From Prorocentrum cordatum (Eukaryota > Sar > Dinophyceae > Prorocentrales > Prorocentraceae), in assembly GCA_963575745.1 (NCBI GenBank), contig CAUYUJ010015952.1:242501-304053 (forward strand): a stretch of 61,553 nt of DNA. Reading direction: 5' to 3'. Shown here one piece after another: positions 46,600-56,252 of this stretch. A program made the position numbers and the translations under genes. Position 1 is the stretch's first letter; each line of letters starts with the position of its first letter. Under the pieces are notes generated by a model. It did not search any database. It saw nothing but the letters and a program-made list of their open reading frames with translations, and was not told the DNA's origin.

Positions 46600-49080
46600 C
46601 GGCTTCGACCGAGGTTGATAATGGCATCACCACGGCTGCCCCGCATGTCGGCGTGGCTTTCGTCGTCCCTACGCAGGCTCGGGCCCCGGGCCCCTACGCA
46701 GCCATCATCGTGGTAAGGTCCTATCGACGAAGATATCCATCTTGACGTTTTGGGGCAGCATCCTCGCGTTTTTCGTGGCCGTCCTGTTCTGGCCGTCCGC
46801 GGACCGACGCTCGACCATCTGCGCGCGCGCTGCCACTTGCCCATCGCGTTCTTCGAGCTCGACTGCGCAAGCCTCCCCCCTCATCGCCGAGCCGGACGTG
46901 GCCCAGGGTTGTCCTCTGAGCGGCGCATTTATGGCGTTCGTCTTCGACCCAATCGTCCGCGGCGTCAAGTCGCGATCGGCCGCGTTGGGCGCGGCCTCAC
47001 CAGCGCCACCGCCTCCGCCGACGATTTACGGGTTCCTCCTTGTCGCTGCGCCCCCATGCCGCCCAATTATTCGCTTGCCAGAGTCTGCAGCCGAACAACT
47101 GAATCATCGTGCCTACCTGGGCCCTCTCATCGCCATCATTGCAGCGATTGAAACCATCCTCGGACGGACCCCACGAGCCATGGCAGCATCTTGAAGCTGC
47201 GAGCCGCGCCCGCTACCTCGGCGTCTACATCGGCCATGGCGCGTCTCTGACCACCCAGTGGCGCGCGCCACCACGCAAGTGGCGGGGCCGCGTGCAAATT
47301 CTCGCCGGTTCCCGAGCGCCACCACAGCATGACATCAAGGTCGACAAAGTTGCCGCCAGTACCTGCTTCGCCCGTCGGCCAGCCTTACCCGCCATCACCA
47401 CCCGTGCTTCCTTTCAACGGCACTTCGCGGTTTTGTCGAACTATTTCGAGCCGCTCTTTCGAATTTCACGAAGATGGACATCTTCTTCTTCTTCTTGATT
47501 TGGGCAGGTGCCGACTTGCCTCAGGGGATTGAGGCGTTTCTGTCGGCCGCGGTGAGACGCGCGGCCACGGCGTCGCTGACGAGCTGGGTGGCCAACCTTC
47601 AACGGCACCGCGCTGCCGCGGAGGAACTGCTTCCCATCGCCCAGACCGGGGATGGCCACAGGTGCGCTGATTGCTGGTGGGGCAAGATCTCGATTGCCCA
47701 GAGGTTTGAGGCATCAGTCTCCTCTGGCGCAGATGCTGGCAAGGGCTTGACAAGGGTGCTGGCAAAGGCATGGGCAGAGACGCCCGATCCCTTCAGCGAA
47801 GCTCCCCCCTTGAGCATCAGCGTCGCCTTTATTCGGGCAGCTTCGACAATGCCATCCTCAAGCGCGTCAAGTCTTAGCACCCAGCTGTTTAACTACTCGC
47901 GACAAGCGAGGGTCGAGAGCATTACCAACGCGGCGATGCTCCCGGCGCAGCTCGCCCTCGTGCCGAACAGTCCACCAGCGATCTGAACGAGCGCGCCGAA
48001 GCACGGGCAGCTGCCTGGCTACCAGGCTTAGAGGACTGGGTGAGATGGTGCGCCCCATGCCTGATGGCAATCCCGCGGCGTCTCCGGTTCGCCAACGTCT
48101 ACGGCGGTCGTCGTGGCGCAGGGCAACGACGCCAACAAACCGCGCGAGACATGTGCGAGAGGGTTTGGGCGTGCATTGCAGCTGGCCGACATCGGCGGAC
48201 CGCGTTGTTGCTCGCTCCCCGCCATCCGGCCGCCGCCGAAAGCTACAGTGACGCTGGAATTGCTGAACATCGGGCTCGCCGGTCGCTGGCGCTGGAGTAT
48301 TTTGATGCCCGCCCCCAACGTTTGTCCGAACGACGCGGGGCCCGACAGCGGAGAGGGTGAGCCCGCCTCTCTCATCGGAGTGCGGGAGTGGCCACGATCT
48401 GTCGTCGCTGGATGGAATGTAGTTCGCAACCATGTCACGCGCTCCGCCAATGGAGCTGCGGGCGACTCTGAACACGCTGCCGGGTGCGTTGGCGACGAGT
48501 TTCCGCGCGCAGCAACCCCGTCACATTCCCATGCTATTTCGGTTGCGTGATGGACCGCGAGCGCCCGAACAACATCGACAACATGTGTCGGGGGCCCCCA
48601 AACGGTGTGGTGACCACACCGTGCGGTGAGTCGGTGGGGGTTCGGGGTCACCGCACGGTTTTGGGACTCGGGTCGTTCTCCGAGGACGTCTCGGGCGACT
48701 GGGGCCTCCGAGGTCCCAAGACCGTGCGGTGACGGACCGTGCGGTGAGGTCTTGGGGGATTTCGAGGTCACCGCACGGTCTGTCACCGCACCGTTTCGGG
48801 ACGCCAAAATGTGGCGCGACCTCACGTGCCGAAGGGTACGGGCTTATCTCTGCCATCCCCGCGGCGTGGTTTCCTCGCTGCTGACGCGCTTGGGGATAAG
48901 CGGAGAGCTCCACGATGACGACGAGAACGACATCGACCATGCCATCGCGAGCTTGGCGGTCGCCTTCAAGATCTGCAACTTCATCCGCGTCAACGACCCG
49001 ACCTCCAGCAGCGAGGCCAGTGCCAACCCCTGCAACTACAACAAGGGTGCCTTCGCCGTCGCCTGCCGCGTGGTGAGGCC
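46600..49080 (+). pseudogene. LINE-type reverse transcriptase element, decayed
   Basis: In order, with frame changes: VAQGCPLSGAFMAFVFDP (46900-46955), the RT motif QGxPLS; SADDL in another frame (about 47016-47032), matching the xxDD catalytic motif region; RYLGVYIGHGA...W...K..GRV (about 47209-47300), the post-RT segment; the connecting C-terminal part (47474-48480); a CYFGC zinc-like motif (about 48530); and after the MITE insertion WRDLTCRRVRAYL and IDHAIASLAVAFKICNFIR (48811-48990), typical of the C-terminal region of LINEs of this group. The tail runs into a CAT-rich microsatellite. Several frameshifts make it non-functional. Confidence 0.65.
48591..48808. mobile_element. MITE family C (AAACGGTGxGGTGAC ends) inside the LINE
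   Basis: 218 bases. Left GGGGCCCCCAAACGGTGTGG and right end complement CCCGAAACGGTGCGGTGAC. ACCGTGCGGTGA or its complement occurs five times within. Flanks ATGTGTCG and ATGTGGCG match 7 of 8. Removing it joins NNIDNM to WRDLTC of the LINE protein. Confidence 0.85.
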
Positions 49081-49204
49081 TCTCCCCCGTGCCTTGTCGG
49101 CGGCACGTGGCCGCAGCGGCGCTAGAGGAGACAGACGTTCCGAAAGGGACGTTCGCTCCTTCTCCCTTGTCTTTCCTCCCCCATCACCGTCGTTACCCTC
49201 TTCG

Positions 49205-49345
49205 TCATCATCATGATCACCATCATCATCATCATCAGCATCATCATCATCATCATCTTCAGCATCATCAGCATCGTTATCAGAAACATCGTCGTCGTCA
49301 TCATTATCACCGCCAGCACCACCAGCATCAACACCATATCCAGCA
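49205..49345. repeat. CAT/CAG-rich microsatellite at the LINE 3' side
   Basis: Imperfect CATCATCAT runs with CAGCATCAG and CACCAGCA interruptions. Its position just after the LINE C-terminal region suggests it may be, or derive from, the element's 3' tail. Confidence 0.85.
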
Positions 49346-49564
49346 GCATCAGCGCCACCAAGAAAAAAACGCCCTTCATCGTTGCCCCCCTCGTCGTCGT
49401 CACCCGCGGGGCGCCGCAGCTGTCAGCCCCGCGGCCCGCGCAGCCCGCCGCCCCTCGCGGGCCCGCAGGTGGGCGACAGGGTCCGGGTGCTCTTTGGCCA
49501 GGAGCCCGGCCTCGGCCCTGCGCAGCCGGCACGCACGGCGGGGCCTCCCCGTCGGTGCTGCCGC

Positions 49565-49835
49565 GCCCCCGCCCTCCTCCTTCTCCTCCTCCTCCTCCTC
49601 CTCCTCCTCCTCCTCCTCCCTCCTCCTCCTCCTCCTCCTCCTCCTCCTCCTACTCCTCCTCCTCCTCCTCCTTCTCCTCGTCCTCCTCCTCCTCCTCGTC
49701 CTCCTCCTCCTCGCCCTCCTCCTCCTCCGCCACCTCCTCCACCTCCTCCACCTCCTCCTCCATCTCCAGCTCCTCCTTCTCCTCCTCGTCCGCCTCGTCC
49801 TCCTCGTCCTCCTCGCCCTCCTCCTCCGATCCCCG
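49565..49835. repeat. TCC-rich microsatellite
   Basis: About 270 bases of TCC triplets with regular CTCG and CACC interruptions. Open in all frames, giving false Ser, Pro, Leu, Glu and Arg runs. Confidence 0.95.
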
Positions 49836-49899
49836 CCCGTCAGCACCGTCCAGCCCCATCGCCGTCCCCGCTGGTCGTGACAAGTCAGCCTCGCCAGCC

Positions 49900-50500
49900 C
49901 ACCCTCCCAGGTGGGGAGAGGCCCCGCGAAACCCATGGGAATAGGCACGCATCCACACCTGCATGGGCAAGTCGGCCAACGGGGCCAAGGCCACGCCAGC
50001 GGGGACAGGGATCGGTTGAGCGATGGTCAGCCCCGCGCCCTCCTGCCCCAGCTCCCGCTCTGTCTGCTCTTCCCGCTGTCTCAGCTTCAGGGGTTGCTGG
50101 CCCCATTGCAATGCGGCGTCGTCGCTTCATCGGCGCCACCCCAACATACTTATAATACTATATGTGCGTCGTTCCCCCCAAGGGCGACGCACACACCGAG
50201 AAATCTTATGCTATACGCGTCGTGGCGGACGCTTTCTGGCCACACCGCTCGGGTAACGATGTACTACAAGATGGGTATACTATATGTTCGAGTCGGACGC
50301 GCGCCTCCAAGGCGGACATATAGTATTAGTATGTCTCTGTGCGTCCCACTTCAGGTCGGATCCGGGTCGGGTCCTGACCTTCCCGCTCGTCTTGCTCGCC
50401 CTGCTCCCCTTGCTCTGGGCGCGGCGTTGGGCGCGCCCCAGCCTCGTGGGGATCGGAGGCACCTTCTGGTCGGGATGCGACCCTGAAGAGGTCAGGCGCG
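49900..50500. other. Mixed repeats, no recognised gene
   Basis: Contains a diverged half of the 32440-32630 palindrome (about 49905-50025). A pair of TATACTATATG / CATATAGTATTAGTATG segments lies near 50152 and 50318 in inverted relation. Several ATA/TAT motifs stand out from GC-rich DNA. Confidence 0.4.
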
Positions 50501-50511
50501 TTGGCCGAGTC

Positions 50512-50667
50512 TAAGTCGGGCGTGTCCCTCTACAGGGGGAAAATTCAAAAATAGTCAAAAAATAGTCTGGGCACGATTTTTTTGTATTTTTGATTATTTT
50601 TTGGTAGTGTTGACTATTGTTTATTTGGCGTCCAAAATCCGCCTGTAAGAGGACACGCCCGACCTAA
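50512..50667. mobile_element. MITE family A, copy 8
   Basis: 156 bases, TAAGTCGGGCGTGTCCCTCT to ACACGCCCGACCTAA, with perfect 8-bp duplications GCCGAGTC (50504-50511 and 50668-50675). The best-preserved copy. Confidence 0.95.
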
Positions 50668-50964
50668 GCCGAGTCCTTCAGGGCGCCTAGAGGCCCTCAG
50701 AGAGTCCGCCGTGGCGGCGTGGGGATGGGGCGGAAAAGGGGCGAAGCGTTTCATAATCGCAAAGATGATGGGTCATCTTCGGCAGCGCGTTTTGCGGTTC
50801 CATCTCCGTGCCCTCACACATGCTCTGGTGCGCTTCGACGGGAAGCCTCGTCAGAGGACTGGTGCAATCGTGTAAATACCGTTCGTCCGCCAGGCCTTTC
50901 GCTCCAGGGTTTAACTTTCTGGACCACTGTGCTCAATGAGAGACCGCGCAGAGCTTACTTCAAG

Positions 50965-51100
50965 GGAGGAAAAAAACACCCGGACCGGTCAATTGGCGTT
51001 TACTAAACGGCCCTGGGCGTTTACTGAACAGCCCTGCCCTGTTTGATTCCTTCTCTGGGTGCGTTTACTATGCGGCTTCGCATGTCGAGGTGGTTCTTCT
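50965..51100. mobile_element. Second copy of the AACCACCCGGAC foldback element
   Basis: AACACCCGGACCGGTCAATT, GGCGTTTACTAAACGG, AACAGCCCTGCCCTGTTTGA and the closing GTCGAGGTGGTT parallel 29390-29522 over about 130 bases. The 28-bp flanking repeats of the first copy are absent. Confidence 0.7.
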
Positions 51101-51199
51101 CGGGGTGAATTTCCTGCCCTCTATTGTTGCCGAACCAAGAAATCGCCGAAGGGGGTGAGGGCGGGGGGGCGGGGGGGGAGGCCGTGCGCCTGGCCGAGA

Positions 51200-51310
51200 A
51201 CTGTGGGCGAGACGGTCTCGCGTGTGGCTGTGTGTGCAGCGCGCGGCCGACGAGGAGGTCTCGCCGAGACCCCCTCGTCGGCCGCGCGCTGCACACACAG
51301 ACACACGCGC
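51200..51310. repeat. Inverted repeat GTGTGTGCAGCGCGCGGCCG
   Basis: GTGTGTGCAGCGCGCGGCCG near 51229 continues to CTCGTCGGCCGCGCGCTGCACACAC near 51274: an almost perfect arm of about 32 bases (including GACGAGG) with a very short loop near 51260. A strong hairpin. Confidence 0.75.
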
Positions 51311-51389
51311 GCACTCGGCGCCGCTGCCGAGCGGCCAGAAGAGTCGTGGGGGAGCAGGAACAGCAGGAGAGATAACTACATTGCATGTC

Positions 51390-51720
51390 TATATATATAT
51401 ATATACACATAATCATGGTATACACGTGTGTATGTGTGTATGTGTACATATGCGTATGTTAGCCAGCGTGGTGGAGCCCACACTGTGAGCTATTGCAATT
51501 TGGAAATGGACGCTATGCGTAGTACGACATGCGGTGTTAGCTGTGCTGTGCAAGCTAGATGGTGTGAGCCATGTGGCACAAACTGCCTTGTGTCAGCTGT
51601 GCGGTTGTGCGCTATGTTGTGCCAGCTGTAAGATGTGGCTTGTGTGGTGTGAACTGTGTTGTGCCAGCTGTGCGGTGTGAGCTGTGCTGTGTGAGCTGTG
51701 GTACATGCCCCGGGTGCGGG
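51390..51720. repeat. (TA), (TG) runs and a degenerate GCTGTGCxGTGTGA repeat
   Basis: TA and TGTA runs at 51390-51465 are followed by about fifteen TGTG.GCTGTG-like units of 11-14 bases to 51705. Confidence 0.8.
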
Positions 51721-51961
51721 GCGCGCCCACGAGGCGCCCACGGGCTGGCACCAGGCGAGACCTCGGCGGACCCACCCAGGGCGCGGGGCGCCCAAGAGCG
51801 CCCACGGGCGGGAACGGGGGCATCCTCGGCGGACCCATCCAATATTGAAATACGCCACCTGACAACCCCTGAGTGCAAGCGCTGTTTGGGGAGCCTGTGT
51901 AGATATATGTCATCGAGGTACGGATGTGTGTATATATACGTTCAGAGATATTGATATATCT

Positions 51962-51996
<35 letters not shown>

Positions 51997-52132
51997 GAGA
52001 GAAAAAGAGAAAACAAACTAGATATATAAAGAAGGAGAGAGAGAGAGAGGGAGAGAGAGGAAGAGAGATAGAGAGAGATAGCAATAAACGGAGAAATAGA
52101 GATAGAGAGAGAAAGAGAGAGAGAGAGAGAGC
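51962..52132. repeat. GA-rich microsatellite
   Basis: Imperfect GAGA with interruptions such as AAACAAACTAG and GATATATAAAG. No gene. Confidence 0.95.
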
Positions 52133-54225
52133 TGATATTGGTCAGAGAAGCGTGCCCAAAGGAGAAGGGTAAGCTGGGCATCGTCGGCCGTGTCATCTCC
52201 GAGAAAAACCAGGCCAGCGGAGTTGCTGTACTTGTTGCCTGCTGCGCGGGCGGACGCGCAACGGGTGGGTCACTGCTCTAAGTCTCCCCCTCCTCGGACC
52301 CCCCATGTTCCGGGGACCACGTATATGCAGCACTTTTGTGGGCTGCTTTCCTGCCATAGAGGTGGATTGGCTTATTGTTTTGGCGGTGGGTCGCAGAGTC
52401 TGTCACATCACGCGTTGATCGCATGCCGTCTGCGCAATATCATTTGAGCCTGCGTGTGCATGCTCCATGAACAGCAAATACAGTCGGTGTGTACCTTCCG
52501 GTTCATGTATCAAATCAGTCGGCGCGGCCCGCCCTAGCTTTGCCCGGCTTTCGACCCTCTTCGCGAGCCCGCCCCCACCAGCCCATCCAGAAACATTGCC
52601 CGGACTATCTGCCTTGATGGGGGAAGTGTAAGAGCGAACATTGACAGCATTGGAACAAAAAAAGAGCAGCCGTCAGGCTGATACTCGGGATCCGCCTGGA
52701 CAGGCCCAGGAGATAGCCAGACATGCCTTCGCGGATATGTTTTGACATGTGGGCCTCTTGAAAATTCGGGTTCTATTAGGGCCTTCTCAAGTTCTTGGTG
52801 TAATGTGACGGGTCTTTTGGGCTCTTTCGGGGCACCTCTTAGGCTCTCTTGGGTTAGGGGTCCTTCGGGCCCTCCTGGGGCCATCTTGGAGGGCATCGAT
52901 CAAAGGAGCGTGGGTCTTAAGTTGGCGTCCCACCGTTGGACTCCGAAACGTCGCCTCTTGGGGCCCTCGCCTGGGGCGCTCTTGAGGGCCTCTGGGGCCG
53001 TCTTGAATTTCACGTGGGCCCCTCATGGGGCTCTCTCAGGCGATCTTGAAGCCGTCTTGGGGGCATCGGACGCCCAATGGAAGCGAACAGCGAAAAGGCA
53101 ACGACCATTGAGCAGCATTCGTTGTTTGACAGATCGGGCGTGCGTGTCGTTGGGAGGTTTCGGTGCCACTTGTAGGTGCCTTGGGGCCTTCTGGTGGCCT
53201 TTAGAAGGCACGCTGGAGATGCCCAAGTCCTTCAAGCCCCATGTGCTCAGAGGGCTGCGTGAATTAGCATCGCCCGCCTGAGGCACGACACATCGCAGCG
53301 GTCTTGAAGCGCCGTCGGGGCCGTCTTGGAGCCCCCATGTTGGGGCTCTCTTGGCGATCATGGAGTCATTCTGCTACCTCAGGGACTAATCGGAGCGAGC
53401 TGGCGAGAAGGCAACAGCATACATGGAGCAAGCTGTTGCTGTTGGGGATTATGCCATCTCAGGGGCTTCCTTGGTAGGCTCTGTTGCTTTCTGGAGCCGT
53501 CTTGGGGCTCTTGGATGCATGCTGGATTACATGTTGAGCAATATTGCGCTATGCAGTGCTATCCTGAAGGCAATATCTGGGGCCATGTTGGAACCATCTT
53601 GGTCAAGCACTACCCCTCTGATACCTCGGGGCGGGGGCGTTGGCGGCGGTGGTAATGGTGGTGCTGGTCGAGGCCTAGGGTAGGAGAACGGGTACGTACA
53701 CCTTTCCCCAATGGACAACAAGGCGGCTGGCAGATCGTCCTCGCTAAATCACATGCCCGTAGGGCTGGTGGGATTCTCGTCTCTGCGGGGGGGGGTCCTT
53801 GTACGCACCAACGCTTGGTGGCAATACACGAAGGACAACGTGTGTTTTTGACCAAATGTTGCCACCACTTGCGCACATGACTAAACGAAAGCTGCCTCCG
53901 CTCGTCGCAGGCATGCAGTGGCAGCCTTTGTCTGGGCGGTCGCGTGCATGTTGTTATTCTTCTCTATGGCCTTCCAGTGGCGATCTAAGTTTGCGCCCCC
54001 CGATGACTGTATCCTCCCCCTCCACGCTTGCACAAGATGAGTACTACGTGTGAAGAGGTCACTCCCCTGCCCCTCTGCCGCCCGTGCCGCCTTGTGAGCA
54101 TGATGCACATATTTTTCATGTTTGTGGCGTGCACGCTGCCCGCCGCCGTTTTGGCCCTAGTCCTAGGGCCCTGGGACTGCACCCGCAGTTTGACCGCCGC
54201 GCGGTCCGAGCAAAAAGAACTGCAC
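52133..54225. repeat. Repeat-rich spacer with TTGGGGCC blocks
   Basis: Holds CCACCAGCCCATCCAGAAAC (about 52575), a TCTTGGGGCC-type block with GGGCATCGATCAAA (about 52740-53060) and a second one (53150-53620). These are the same parts, in the same order, as in 33640-34045. No recognised gene. The right part may be the 5' LTR of the retrotransposon that follows. Confidence 0.55.
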
Positions 54226-54231
54226 TGACAT

Positions 54232-54243
54232 TGGTAGCGGAGC
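54232..54243 (+). other. Primer-binding-site-like sequence
   Basis: TGGTAGCGGAGC differs at two positions from TGGTATCAGAGC, the usual Copia primer-binding site complementary to the 3' end of initiator Met tRNA. It lies one base after ...CTGACA, a plausible LTR end, and 67 bases before the gag ATG. Confidence 0.5.
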
Positions 54244-54309
54244 TTGTAAGCTCCAGCGGACGCACTGCGTGCTCTGCTCGGGTGGCTGCGACCACCCGCG
54301 CGCGCCGCC

Positions 54310-55030
54310 ATGGCCGGCAGCCAGGACGGCTCGGACGCGGAGGCGGTGTCCTCCGCCAGCGCAGGTTCTCCGGAGTTGCACGCGGTCCTGCGCGTGATGG
54401 CCGAGACCCAGAGGGAGATCTTGGCCTTGCAGCGGGATCGTGGTGGCGACAGCGGTCCCAGGCGTGCACGCCTACTGCTGTCACAGGTGAAGCTCCCGGA
54501 CTTCGACGGGGCCGTCAGCACTAGCACTAAAAAGTACCGAGAGCGGCGCAAGGCTGTGGAGGTCATCCGCAATCTCAACCAGCTCTCCGACATGGAGCTG
54601 GGCCTGATCATGTGCAGTCAGGTGACAGGTCGGGCCAAGGAGCTCATCGAGGTACTTGACGCGTCGGACCTCCGACGCGAGGACACGCTCGAGACCATCT
54701 TTGCTATCTACGATGACGCCTTCGAGAAGATGGATCACGAGCGCCTGGATCAGGTGCATCAGGAGTGGGAGCGTGCTCACCGTCGGGCAGGGCATCCCAT
54801 CATGGACTGGGCGCATGGAGTTGCAGCTCGAGGATCCCACTTCAGCGATCAGCGATCGCGCGCTGGCGAGCAAGATGCTCCGTGGTGCTGGGCTGTCGCA
54901 AAGAGAGCGAGCGCAGGTGCTCTTCAACTGCGGCGGCGTCTACGACTCGAAGCGCATGGAGGTCGTGCTGAAGGCAGCCTACTCGAAGGTGCACGACACC
55001 GAGAAGCGCGTCTGTGGCGGCGCAGCGTGA
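54310..55030 (+). pseudogene. Copia gag, capsid part, frameshifted
   Basis: Frame 54310-about 54815 encodes the gag N-terminal part (LSQVKLPDFDGA, ELGLIMCSQVTGRAKELIEVLD, YDDAFEKMDHERLDQ). It continues in the next frame from about 54815 to 55015 (MELQLEDPTSAISDRALASKM, FNCGGVYDSKRMEVVLKAAY). The helical pattern and order match dinoflagellate Copia gag. One base change near 54810 separates the halves. Confidence 0.7.
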
Positions 55031-56252
55031 GCACGGGCGCTCCTCCGGGAGCTCGGGCGGTCGCTTCCCGCACCCTCCCCTGGCTCGCAGGCCATTCGTA
55101 CCTCGAGGCCGCCATGGCCAGCACGTGCACGAGGTGGAGAACGGCGACGACTACGATGAACACGACGGCGACCTGGAGGAGGCGCAGCACGACGAGGAGG
55201 AAGCAGACGACCAGGACGACGGAGACCCCGGAAGGGGCGAGGGGATCTTCTTCGAGGACGGCGCCGAGGTCGACGAGGAGCTGGCGTCGGACAGCGACGG
55301 GCCTGATGACGAGGAGTACGAGGCACCGGAGGATCTTCAGGAAGCGTTCTTGGCCGGGTGGAGGGCCAAGCAGAAGACGGCAGTGCAGCGTCAGAAGCGC
55401 GGATTCGTTGCCCCTCGGCAGCGGGACCCCATGAAGATCAACGCCAGCGGCTCCTTCCAGGCGGGTCGCAGGACGACTGACCAGCGCAAAGCCAACAGCC
55501 GGTGTGCTGACTGCGATCAGTCCGGCCACTGGCGCGGCGACCCGGAGCGCCCCAAGGTAAAGAGTGGCGAACGCGAGCCGCACAGCAAGACCGGGCCTAA
55601 GAGTGGCCAGCCAGCGTCGCCCAACCAGCGGAGCTCTGCGAAGCCGCCGGTGCCAAGGCAGGCGCATGGGCTGGTCATCCACTGGGTTGGCATGGCTGGC
55701 AGTGCCGAAGAGCGTCGTGGCCGCGCGCCGTGGCGCCGCGCTCCCCTGTCGGTGCCTGCCCGGAGGCATTCGGGAGAGGTTCGAGCCGATGCTCCGGGGA
55801 GTTATGCCGGGAACCCTCGACCCAAGAGTACGCCGGCATCGCGTTTATGCCAGCAGACCGACGATGGCCCAGAACAGGGCAGTGATGAACGTGCGCGCGC
55901 CCTTGCAAGGCGCGGTGAGGATCAGGAGGACGAGGATGCATGCGCGCGTTGCCATCGCATCCTGGCCAACACGCACGCAAAGGGGCACAGCGTGGAGCCG
56001 GAGTTTCCTGACCTTGCGACGGTCCATCACATCGTGGAGCGCGTAACGAACAAGAAGCCCATCTTCTTCAAGCAAGGCCGCTTCGAGGCCATCGGCTTCG
56101 TCCAGGGTCGGCTTATGCGGCTGCAGCTGACCACGTCGAAGCCTTGTGCGGCGGCTGAGGTGGATCTCGATGAGATCACGGCGACTACGTTTAAGATCGC
56201 GATGGGCGGAAATCGTGACACCTTGCAAGCACCGCGACGATCGGCGCGGTGA
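55014..56252 (+). CDS. Copia gag, nucleocapsid part
   Basis: A 412-codon frame. Acidic region (residues about 40-100), then RCADCDQSGHWRGDPERP (near 55500), a CCHC zinc knuckle in which the last Cys is missing. Downstream, CARCHRILANTHAKGH supplies another Cys/His cluster, followed by HHIVERVTNKKPIFFKQGRF of unknown role. The frame joins the preceding gag frame near 55015. Confidence 0.65.
   Translation: MAAQREHGRSSGSSGGRFPHPPLARRPFVPRGRHGQHVHEVENGDDYDEHDGDLEEAQHDEEEADDQDDGDPGRGEGIFFEDGAEVDEELASDSDGPDDEEYEAPEDLQEAFLAGWRAKQKTAVQRQKRGFVAPRQRDPMKINASGSFQAGRRTTDQRKANSRCADCDQSGHWRGDPERPKVKSGEREPHSKTGPKSGQPASPNQRSSAKPPVPRQAHGLVIHWVGMAGSAEERRGRAPWRRAPLSVPARRHSGEVRADAPGSYAGNPRPKSTPASRLCQQTDDGPEQGSDERARALARRGEDQEDEDACARCHRILANTHAKGHSVEPEFPDLATVHHIVERVTNKKPIFFKQGRFEAIGFVQGRLMRLQLTTSKPCAAAEVDLDEITATTFKIAMGGNRDTLQAPRRSAR

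Noticed and set aside
49382-50155. Pro/Ser/Glu/Arg-rich ORFs around 49.5 kb
   Set aside because: Generated by the TCC microsatellite on both strands.
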